Source: Methylomarinovum tepidoasis | Lineage (GTDB): Bacteria; Pseudomonadota; Gammaproteobacteria; Methylococcales; Methylothermaceae | DNA length: 64,000 nt | Direction: 5' to 3' | Assembly (NCBI RefSeq): GCF_030294985.1 | Contig: NZ_AP024718.1 | Coordinates: 1,565,001 to 1,629,000, forward strand | Shown: piece by piece, positions 54,555 to 64,000 of the stretch | How positions within the stretch are numbered: position 1 is the stretch's first letter | Layout of the letters: the number at the start of each line of letters is the position of its first letter | Program-made: the position numbers and the translations under genes | The notes under the pieces: generated by a model | What the model was told of the DNA's origin: nothing | Databases searched by the model: none | The model's input: only the letters and a program-made list of their open reading frames with translations

Positions 54555-55417
54555 TTCAGCGCCTCTGCGTCATCGGTATCGGCCTGATCGGCGGTTCCGT
54601 GGCCCTGGCGGCGCGGGCCCAAGGGCTGTGTCGGGAGGTCGTCGCCGCCGACCGGGAGGAGGAAGCGCTGCGGCAGGCGGAAAAGTGCGGTGTCATCGAC
54701 CGCGGCTATCGGGACCTCAGCGAAGCGGCGAGGGGGGCGGATGCCGTGGTGATCGCCACGCCGGTGGGCAGGATGACGGCGGTGTTCGAAGCCCTGAAGC
54801 CGGTCTGGTCGACCCGGGCCTTCTATACCGACGTGGGCAGTACCAAGGCCAGCGTGGTGCAGGCGGCGGAAAGCGTGTTCGGCCGGGTGCCGGAAAATTT
54901 CGTCCCCGCCCATCCCATCGCCGGGAGGGAGTTGAGCGGCGTGGCGGCGGCGCTTGCGGATCTGTTCACCGGCAAGAAGGTGATCCTGACGCCGCTGCCC
55001 CACACCGACGTCCGCGTGCTCGAGCGGGTTAGGGTTTTCTGGCAGAGACTGGGCGCCGAGGTCCACGACATGAGCGTGGCGCATCACGATCACGTGCTGG
55101 CGGCCACCAGCCACCTGCCCCACGTGATCGCCTACTGCCTGACCCACCTGCTCGGACGCAAGGATGAGAAGGACGAGATCTTCCAGTACGCCGCCGGCGG
55201 TTTCCGGGACTTTTCCCGCATCGCCGGCAGTTGTCCTGTGATGTGGGCCGACATCTGTCTGGCCAACCGCGACGAGATTCTCAAACTGCTGCGCCAGTTC
55301 GAAGGGGAATTGCAGCGGTTCGACGAACTTTTGAGCCGCGGCGACCGCCAGGCCATCCACGATTATTTCGCCGAGGCCCGCACGGCCCGGCAACGGTTTT
55401 TGGATCGACACAGCTAA
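54551..55417 (+). CDS. tyrA: Prephenate dehydrogenase
   Basis: NAD(P)-dependent oxidative decarboxylation of prephenate (or arogenate) toward tyrosine. The Rossmann motif CVIGIGLIGGSVALAA starts the protein; AHPIAGRELSGV and HDHVLAATSHLPHVIAY are conserved in the monofunctional TyrA/TyrC family. 288 residues. Start is GTG 54551, overlapping hisC; it is 6 bp before aroA. No chorismate mutase or ACT domain is attached. Confidence 0.94.
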   Translation: MIQRLCVIGIGLIGGSVALAARAQGLCREVVAADREEEALRQAEKCGVIDRGYRDLSEAARGADAVVIATPVGRMTAVFEALKPVWSTRAFYTDVGSTKASVVQAAESVFGRVPENFVPAHPIAGRELSGVAAALADLFTGKKVILTPLPHTDVRVLERVRVFWQRLGAEVHDMSVAHHDHVLAATSHLPHVIAYCLTHLLGRKDEKDEIFQYAAGGFRDFSRIAGSCPVMWADICLANRDEILKLLRQFEGELQRFDELLSRGDRQAIHDYFAEARTARQRFLDRHS

Positions 55418-55423
55418 AGAGAC

Positions 55424-56743
55424 ATGAGCGAACGCATCGACTTCATCGCCCGTCCCGGCGGGCATCTGGAAGGCCAGGCCCGGGTGCCGGGGGACAAGTC
55501 CATTTCCCACCGCGCCATCATGCTCGGTTCCATCGCCGAGGGAGAGACCTGCGTGCAGGGTTTTCTTGAGGCCGAGGACGCCCTGGCGACGCTGGCGGCC
55601 TTCCGGCAGATGGGGGTCAGGATCGAGGGGCCGGACCAGGGCCGCGTGACCATCCACGGGGTCGGCATGCACGGTCTTGAGGCACCCGGGGAACCCTTGT
55701 ATCTGGGCAATTCCGGCACCTCCATGCGCCTGCTCTGCGGCCTGCTGGCCGGCCAGCCTTTCGACAGCGTTCTCACCGGTGACGAATCCCTGTCGCGCCG
55801 TCCCATGCGCCGGGTCACCGAGCCGCTGCGGCAGATGGGGGCGGAGATCGACACCACCCCCGACGGCACCGCCCCGCTCCACATCCACGGCGGCCGCAAG
55901 CTCCACGGCATCCGCTACGACATGCCGGTGGCCAGCGCCCAGGTCAAGTCGGCGTTGCTGCTGGCGGGGCTGTATGCGGAAGGGGAAACCTGCGTCACCG
56001 AACCGGCGCCGACCCGCGACCACACCGAACGCATGCTCGACGGCCTGGGTTACGAAGTGCGGCGGCAGGGGAACCGGGTCTGCCTTCGGGGCGGCGGCAG
56101 GCTGACCGCCGCCGATCTGGACGTGCCGGCGGACATCTCCTCGGCGGCGTTCTTTCTGGTGGGGGCCAGCATCGCTCCCGGTTCCGAGCTGATTCTGGAA
56201 CACGTGGGCATCAATCCCACCCGCACCGGCGTCATCGACATCCTGCGCCTGATGGGCGCCAAGATCGAAGTGCTCAATCCCCGCATGGTGGGGGGGGAAC
56301 CGGTGGCGGATCTGCGGGTGGTGCACCGTCCCCTGAAGGGCATTCACATCCCGGAAAAGTTCGTGCCCCTGGCCATCGACGAATTTCCGGTGCTGTTCGT
56401 CGCCGCCGCCTGCGCCGAGGGGGAGACGGTGCTGACCGGCGCCGAAGAGCTGCGGGTCAAGGAAAGCGACCGCATCCAGTCCATGGCCGACGGCCTGCAG
56501 ATCCTCGGCATCGACGCCCGCCCCACGCCCGACGGCATGATCATCCAGGGCGGCCGTATCGGCGGCGGCCGGGTCCGCTCCCATGGCGACCACCGGATCG
56601 CCATGGCCTTCGCCATCGCCGCCCTCAGAGCCTCGGGGCCGATCGAAATTGAGGACTGCGCCAACGTCAACACCTCCTTCCCCGGCTTTGCCGAGCTGGC
56701 CGGGCGTCTGGGGCTGGCGATCGAGGTGGTGGAACATGACTGA
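55424..56743 (+). CDS. aroA: 3-phosphoshikimate 1-carboxyvinyltransferase (EPSP synthase)
   Basis: Adds phosphoenolpyruvate to shikimate 3-phosphate. PGDKSISHRAIMLGSIAEG, LYLGNSGTSMRLLCGLLAGQ, and the later RVRSHGDHRIAMAFAIAALR are signatures. The segment NSGTSMRLL, with an extra Ser-Met pattern, resembles class II-type enzymes, but this cannot be decided by eye. 439 residues. Overlaps cmk by 8 bp. Confidence 0.96.
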   Translation: MSERIDFIARPGGHLEGQARVPGDKSISHRAIMLGSIAEGETCVQGFLEAEDALATLAAFRQMGVRIEGPDQGRVTIHGVGMHGLEAPGEPLYLGNSGTSMRLLCGLLAGQPFDSVLTGDESLSRRPMRRVTEPLRQMGAEIDTTPDGTAPLHIHGGRKLHGIRYDMPVASAQVKSALLLAGLYAEGETCVTEPAPTRDHTERMLDGLGYEVRRQGNRVCLRGGGRLTAADLDVPADISSAAFFLVGASIAPGSELILEHVGINPTRTGVIDILRLMGAKIEVLNPRMVGGEPVADLRVVHRPLKGIHIPEKFVPLAIDEFPVLFVAAACAEGETVLTGAEELRVKESDRIQSMADGLQILGIDARPTPDGMIIQGGRIGGGRVRSHGDHRIAMAFAIAALRASGPIEIEDCANVNTSFPGFAELAGRLGLAIEVVEHD

Positions 56744-57431
56744 CGTCCCGGTGCTCACCATCGACGGGCCCAGCGGGGCGGGGAAGGGAACTGTCAGCCG
56801 TCTCATCGCCAAGCGCCTGGGCTGGCATTTCCTCGACAGTGGCGCCATCTACCGGGCCCTGGCCTGGGCGGTGCGGCGGCGCGGGGTGGATCTGGATGAC
56901 GAAGATGCCGTGGCCCGGGTCGCCAGCGATATGAAGCTGGAATTTGTCTGCAACGATGCCGTCCGAGTCATCGTGGACGGTGAGGATGTGACCGACCGCC
57001 TCGCGACTGAAGACGTGGGGCGGATCGCCTCGAAGATCGCCGCCTATCCCAAGGTCCGCCAGGCCCTGCTGGAGAAGCAGCGCGCCTTCCGCCGCCCCCC
57101 GGGGCTGGTGGCCGACGGCCGCGATATGGGAACGGTGGTGTTCCCCGATGCGCCTTGCAAGGTCTTTCTCACCGCCAGCGCCGAGGAAAGGGCCAGGCGC
57201 CGCTTTTTGCAGTTGAAAGCCCAGGGATTGGATGTTAATCTTGACCAAATAATCAAGGACTTGGAAGAGCGGGATCGGCGCGACCGGGAACGCAAGGAGT
57301 CGCCGTTGGTGCCGGCCGGGGATGCGGTCGTCATCGACTCCTCGAATCTCACGGTCGACGAAGTCGTCGAACGGATTCTGGCCCGGTTGCCGCAGGCGCT
57401 GAAAAGTCCGCGTGGGGCCTCCGCTTCGTAG
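56736..57431 (+). CDS. cmk: Cytidylate kinase
   Basis: Phosphorylates CMP and dCMP. P-loop DGPSGAGKGTVSRLIA, LDSGAIYRALAWA, and VADGRDMGTVVFPDAP (NMP-binding) are intact; the lid DRRDRERKESPLVPA is conserved. 231 residues. The aroA-cmk-rpsA-ihfB order is standard for gammaproteobacteria. Confidence 0.96.
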   Translation: MTDVPVLTIDGPSGAGKGTVSRLIAKRLGWHFLDSGAIYRALAWAVRRRGVDLDDEDAVARVASDMKLEFVCNDAVRVIVDGEDVTDRLATEDVGRIASKIAAYPKVRQALLEKQRAFRRPPGLVADGRDMGTVVFPDAPCKVFLTASAEERARRRFLQLKAQGLDVNLDQIIKDLEERDRRDRERKESPLVPAGDAVVIDSSNLTVDEVVERILARLPQALKSPRGASAS

Positions 57432-57511
57432 GAAGCGGGGGTGTCGTTCAACCTAACGAAATTTAGATCGTTTTGACAGACCCGGCCTGGCCGGGCGTGG
57501 AAGTTATCAAC

Positions 57512-59182
<1,671 letters not shown>

Positions 59183-59203
59183 GCCCCTTGCCGGCCAAAC
59201 GAC

Positions 59204-59232
59204 GAGGGGGCGTCAGCGCCCCCTCTTTCTTT
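59204..59232 (+). terminator. Intrinsic terminator of rpsA
   Basis: A 9-bp GC stem (59204-59212 with 59217-59225), 4-nt loop, then TTTCTTT. Confidence 0.82.
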
Positions 59233-59246
59233 GTGGGGCGGCAATC

Positions 59247-59564
59247 GTGAACAAATCCGAACTGATCGAGAATCTGGTCGAGCGCCTGGCCAAGGAAAAG
59301 GGCATCGAACTCAACGTCAAGGACGTGGAACTGGCGGTCAAGCACATCATCGACTATATGACCGACGCCCTGGCCTCGGGCCAGCGGATCGAGATCCGCG
59401 GCTTCGGCAGCTTTTCGCTGCGTTACCGGCCGCCGCGGATGGGGCGCAATCCCCGCACCGGCGAGCCGGTGCCGCTGCCGGCCAAACACGTGCCGCATTT
59501 CAAACCCGGCAAGGATCTGCGCGAGCGGGTCAACGCCGCGGCTCAAGGCAGGACGAAGGAATAA
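59247..59564 (+). CDS. ihfB: Integration host factor subunit beta
   Basis: Sequence-specific DNA-bending protein, works with Ihf[21 protein letters not shown] starts the HU/IHF fold; [28 protein letters not shown] is the DNA-binding arm with the intercalating proline (RNPRTG). 105 residues. Start is GTG 59247. Location after rpsA identifies it as the beta subunit. Its start is only 15 bp after the rpsA terminator, so read-through probably supplies it. Confidence 0.95.
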   Translation: MNKSELIENLVERLAKEKGIELNVKDVELAVKHIIDYMTDALASGQRIEIRGFGSFSLRYRPPRMGRNPRTGEPVPLPAKHVPHFKPGKDLRERVNAAAQGRTKE

Positions 59565-60842
<1,278 letters not shown>

Positions 60843-60867
60843 GTTTGAGAACATCGGTTGAATCAGC

Positions 60868-60971
60868 AGTGTCCGGAGGCTCGTCTGTAGGGCGTACCCG
60901 GCCTGGATGGCCGGGTTTCGAGCGTACAGGGATGTGTTTACAGCGTCCCGGAAGACGAGTCTCCGGACACT
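60868..60971. repeat. Intergenic repeat, copy 1 (between serS and adk)
   Basis: A 19-nt arm (60868-60886) pairs fully with 60953-60971 (one G-U). Between them lies a 66-nt core (60887-60952) that contains an inner hairpin (60897-60903 with 60909-60915) and a second (GGGATG ... CGTCCC). The core matches copy 2 at 60 of 66 positions, but the arms are unrelated in sequence to those of copy 2. Confidence 0.9.
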
Positions 60972-60985
60972 ACCATCAGGAGTGA

Positions 60986-61642
<657 letters not shown>

Positions 61643-61656
61643 ATGAGGGTACGGGT

Positions 61657-61752
61657 ATCCCGCTTTCCTCCGAAGGGCGTACCCGGCCTGGATGGCCGGG
61701 TTTCGAGCGTCCAGGGATGGATTCACAGCGTCCCTGAGGAGGAAGGCGGGAT
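61657..61752. repeat. Intergenic repeat, copy 2 (between adk and leuC)
   Basis: Arms 61657-61671 and 61738-61752 pair over 15 bp (one G-U) and can extend outward with wobble pairs. The 66-nt core (61672-61737) is 60/66 identical to copy 1, with the inner hairpin intact. The arms differ from copy 1 yet remain self-complementary. Confidence 0.9.
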
Positions 61753-61832
61753 GCTCGGGCTTTGTCCGATCTGAGCAACTTCGATTTTCCCCGTCGGTCG
61801 AACCGACAATAACCTGACCGCAAGACGAGAAT

Positions 61833-63233
61833 ATGGCAAAAACCTTATACGACAAGATCTGGGACGCCCATGTCATCCGCACCGAGGAGGACGGCAGCTC
61901 CCTGCTTTACATCGACCGCCAGCTGATCCACGAGGTCACCTCGCCCCAAGCCTTCGAGGGACTGCGCCTGGCCGGGCGCAAACCCTGGCGTCCCGATGCC
62001 AATCTGGCGGTGGCCGACCACAACGTGCCCACCAAGGACCGCGACCGGGGTATCGCAGATCCGGTTTCCCGCCTGCAGGTGGAAACCCTGGAAAAGAACT
62101 GCCGCGAATTCGGCATTCCGGTGTTCTCCATGAGCGACCACCGCCAGGGCATCGTCCACGTGGTGGGGCCGGAGGAGGGTTTCACCCTGCCCGGTATCAC
62201 CCTGGTGTGCGGCGACTCCCACACCTCCACCCACGGCGCCCTGGGGGCGCTGGCCTTCGGCATCGGCACCTCGGAGGTGGAGCACGTGCTCGCCACCCAG
62301 ACCCTGTGGATGAAGAAGGCCAAGAACATGCTCGTCAAGGTCAACGGCCACGTGGGACCGGGGGTGACGGCCAAGGACATCGTCCTGGCCATCATCGGCG
62401 AGATCGGCACCGCCGGCGGCACCGGTTACACCATCGAATTCGCCGGCGAGGCCATCGAGGCCCTGTCGGTGGAAGGGCGCATGACGGTGTGCAACATGGC
62501 CATCGAGGCCGGTGCCCGCGCCGGGCTGATCGCCGTGGACGACGCCACCATCGAATACCTGGAAGGCCGCCCCCTGGCCCCCAAAGGGGAACTGTGGGAC
62601 CGGGCCGTCAGCGCCTGGCAGGACCTTCACAGCGATCCCGACGCCCAGTTCGACAAGGTGGTGGAGCTGGATGCCGACGCCATCGAACCCCAGGTGACCT
62701 GGGGCACGTCGCCGGAAATGGTGGTGCCGGTCAGCGGCCGGGTGCCCGATCCGGCTCGGGAAACGGATCCCACCAAGCGCAAGGGCATGGAACGGGCCCT
62801 GGAATACATGGGCCTGGCACCCAACACCCCGATCGAGGCCATTCCGCTGGACAAGGTCTTCATCGGCTCCTGCACCAACTCGCGCATCGAAGACCTGCGA
62901 GCGGCGGCGGCGGTCATCAAGGGCCGCAAGGTGGCCGACAGCATCAAACTGGCGTTAGTGGTGCCCGGTTCCGGGTTGGTGAAGGAACAGGCCGAAGCCG
63001 AGGGGCTGGACAAAGTCTTCCGGGAAGCCGGTTTCGAGTGGCGCGATCCGGGTTGTTCCATGTGCCTGGCCATGAACGCCGACCGCCTGGAGCCCGGGGA
63101 GCGCTGCGCCTCCACCTCCAACCGCAACTTCGAAGGGCGCCAGGGCTACGGCGGCCGCACCCATCTGGTGAGTCCGGCCATGGCGGCCGCGGCCGCGATC
63201 GCCGGTCATTTCGTCGACGTGAGGAAGTTCTGA
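61833..63233 (+). CDS. leuC: 3-isopropylmalate dehydratase, large subunit
   Basis: Iron-sulfur aconitase-family enzyme of leucine synthesis. Cluster cysteines are in GSCTNSR and [31 protein letters not shown] is the family signature. 466 residues. ATG 61833; no ribosome-binding site of note. The stop overlaps leuD by one base. The 80 bp upstream after repeat copy 2 shows no leader attenuator. Confidence 0.97.
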   Translation: MAKTLYDKIWDAHVIRTEEDGSSLLYIDRQLIHEVTSPQAFEGLRLAGRKPWRPDANLAVADHNVPTKDRDRGIADPVSRLQVETLEKNCREFGIPVFSMSDHRQGIVHVVGPEEGFTLPGITLVCGDSHTSTHGALGALAFGIGTSEVEHVLATQTLWMKKAKNMLVKVNGHVGPGVTAKDIVLAIIGEIGTAGGTGYTIEFAGEAIEALSVEGRMTVCNMAIEAGARAGLIAVDDATIEYLEGRPLAPKGELWDRAVSAWQDLHSDPDAQFDKVVELDADAIEPQVTWGTSPEMVVPVSGRVPDPARETDPTKRKGMERALEYMGLAPNTPIEAIPLDKVFIGSCTNSRIEDLRAAAAVIKGRKVADSIKLALVVPGSGLVKEQAEAEGLDKVFREAGFEWRDPGCSMCLAMNADRLEPGERCASTSNRNFEGRQGYGGRTHLVSPAMAAAAAIAGHFVDVRKF

Positions 63234-63877
63234 TGCTAGCATTCGATCGAGTCAAATCCCAGGTGATCCCGCTGGACCGCGCCAACGTGGACACCGACGC
63301 CATCATCCCCAAGCAGTTTTTGAAATCCATCCGCCGTACCGGGTTCGGGCCGTTCCTGTTCGACGAGTGGCGCTATTTGGACCGGGGCGAGCCGGACATG
63401 GACTGCAGCAACCGGCCCAAAAATCCCGACTTCGTCCTCAACAAGCCGGAATACGCCCACGGCCAGATCCTCCTGACCCGGGAGAACTTCGGCTGCGGCT
63501 CCTCGCGCGAGCATGCCCCCTGGGCCCTGGCCGATTACGGCATCCGCGTCATCATCGCCCCCAGCTTCGCCGACATCTTCTACAACAACTGCTTCAAGAA
63601 CGGCATCCTGCCCATCGTCCTCGACGCCGAGACGGTGGATCAGTTGTTTCGCGAAGTGGGGCCCGGCTACGAGTTGGAAGTGGTGCTGGAAACCCAGACC
63701 ATCACCAAGCCCGACGGCACCGTGATTGGCTTCGACATCGATCCCTCGCGCAAGGAGCGCCTCCTCAAGGGTCTGGACGACATCGCCCTGACCTTGGCCT
63801 TCGCTGAGGACATCCGCGCCTACGAGAACCGGCGCCGCGAAGAGGCGCCGTGGCTGTTCGCTCCCATTCAACCCTGA
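63233..63877 (+). CDS. leuD: 3-isopropylmalate dehydratase, small subunit
   Basis: Swivelling-domain partner of Leu[37 protein letters not shown], and [13 protein letters not shown] are typical. 214 residues, the proteobacterial length. It overlaps leuC (TGATG) and lies 15 bp before leuB. Confidence 0.97.
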   Translation: MLAFDRVKSQVIPLDRANVDTDAIIPKQFLKSIRRTGFGPFLFDEWRYLDRGEPDMDCSNRPKNPDFVLNKPEYAHGQILLTRENFGCGSSREHAPWALADYGIRVIIAPSFADIFYNNCFKNGILPIVLDAETVDQLFREVGPGYELEVVLETQTITKPDGTVIGFDIDPSRKERLLKGLDDIALTLAFAEDIRAYENRRREEAPWLFAPIQP

Positions 63878-63892
63878 AGTAAAAAAGAGAAC

Positions 63893-64000
63893 ATGAGCAA
63901 GAAAATCGCAGTGTTGCCCGGTGATGGCATCGGCCCGGAGATTGTCCGCGAAGCCCTGAAAGTGCTCGACTGCCTGCGTCAGGAATTCGGCGTCGCGGTG
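63893..64000 (+). CDS. leuB: 3-isopropylmalate dehydrogenase, N-terminus (runs off the window)
   Basis: 36 codons are visible, beginning [18 protein letters not shown], the LeuB/isocitrate-dehydrogenase family opening, in the expected leuCDB order. The rest lies beyond the window edge. Confidence 0.92.
   Translation, partial: MSKKIAVLPGDGIGPEIVREALKVLDCLRQEFGVAV

Noticed and set aside
57473-57478. Perfect TTGACA before rpsA as a promoter
   Set aside because: No reasonable -10 box lies 15-19 nt downstream; that stretch is the GC hairpin.
57481-57495. GC hairpin in the rpsA leader resembling the inner hairpin of the adk repeats
   Set aside because: Only the short CCCGGCCTGG/CCGGG pattern is shared; the rest of the 66-nt core is absent, so it is not a third copy.

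Overview
This 64 kb window is GC-rich, densely packed bacterial chromosome. It most likely comes from a gammaproteobacterial methanotroph-like organism (Methylococcales or relatives). The gene orders rpoE-rseA-rseB-mucD-lepA-lepB-rnc-era-recO-pdxJ, cmk-rpsA-ihfB and gyrA-serC-pheA-hisC-tyrA-aroA are typically gammaproteobacterial. A full hopanoid pathway built on a eukaryote-like squalene synthase, plus an aminohopanoid transaminase and much copper handling, suggests the methanotrophs. No methane monooxygenase gene lies in the window, so the methanotroph assignment is inference.

Layout. 1-11.2 kb: partial nadB, then divergent from it the envelope-stress sigma factor operon, running on through lepA, lepB, rnc, era and recO to pdxJ. 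A ~380 bp ORF-less element that looks like a HEARO/omegaRNA (IscB-family) relic sits exactly at the recO-pdxJ junction. 11.2-18.4 kb: a membrane coiled-coil protein, a diguanylate cyclase, dusA, then a copper block (CopZ-like chaperone, an HMA/TauE-like/cupredoxin fusion and CopA). 18.4-21.8 kb: DUF502, a solitary groEL without groES, an unannotated 31-codon membrane micro-gene with its own promoter and terminator, and a DUF99 protein. 21.9-37.3 kb: an MlaC/HpnM-like protein, copCD, and the hopanoid locus. One arm reads leftward (squalene synthase, shc, hpnG, hpnN, hpnO) and the other rightward (hpnH, hpnB) from a shared promoter region; apt and dxs follow. 37.4-47 kb: small membrane proteins, a DUF6781 protein, an ABC1-family kinase, a Bax-inhibitor-like protein, 4.5S RNA, dnaX-ybaB-recR, rsgA, a Ste24-like protease and orn. 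47-57.5 kb: gyrA (behind a possible 20-codon leader ORF), serC, serA, pheA, a hicAB toxin-antitoxin pair, hisC, tyrA, aroA, cmk. 57.5-64 kb: rpsA, ihfB, serS, adk, leuC, leuD, partial leuB.

The genes work together in several blocks. Dxs supplies isoprenoid precursor; squalene synthase and Shc make hopene; HpnH, HpnG, HpnB and HpnO extend and decorate the side chain; HpnN and possibly HpnM move the product. The copper proteins probably buffer, export and import copper. The ser/aro/his genes form a tightly overlapped amino-acid operon with a toxin-antitoxin pair embedded in it.

Most unusual features: the HEARO-like element rewriting the end of recO; twin intergenic repeats flanking adk that share a 66-nt core but have different, self-complementary arms; the 31-codon micro-gene with a CU-rich 3' UTR; the gyrA leader ORF; and hicAB inside an aromatic amino-acid operon. 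No CRISPR array, prophage, tRNA or complete insertion sequence was found. Motif-level calls come from reading the sequence; no database search was possible.
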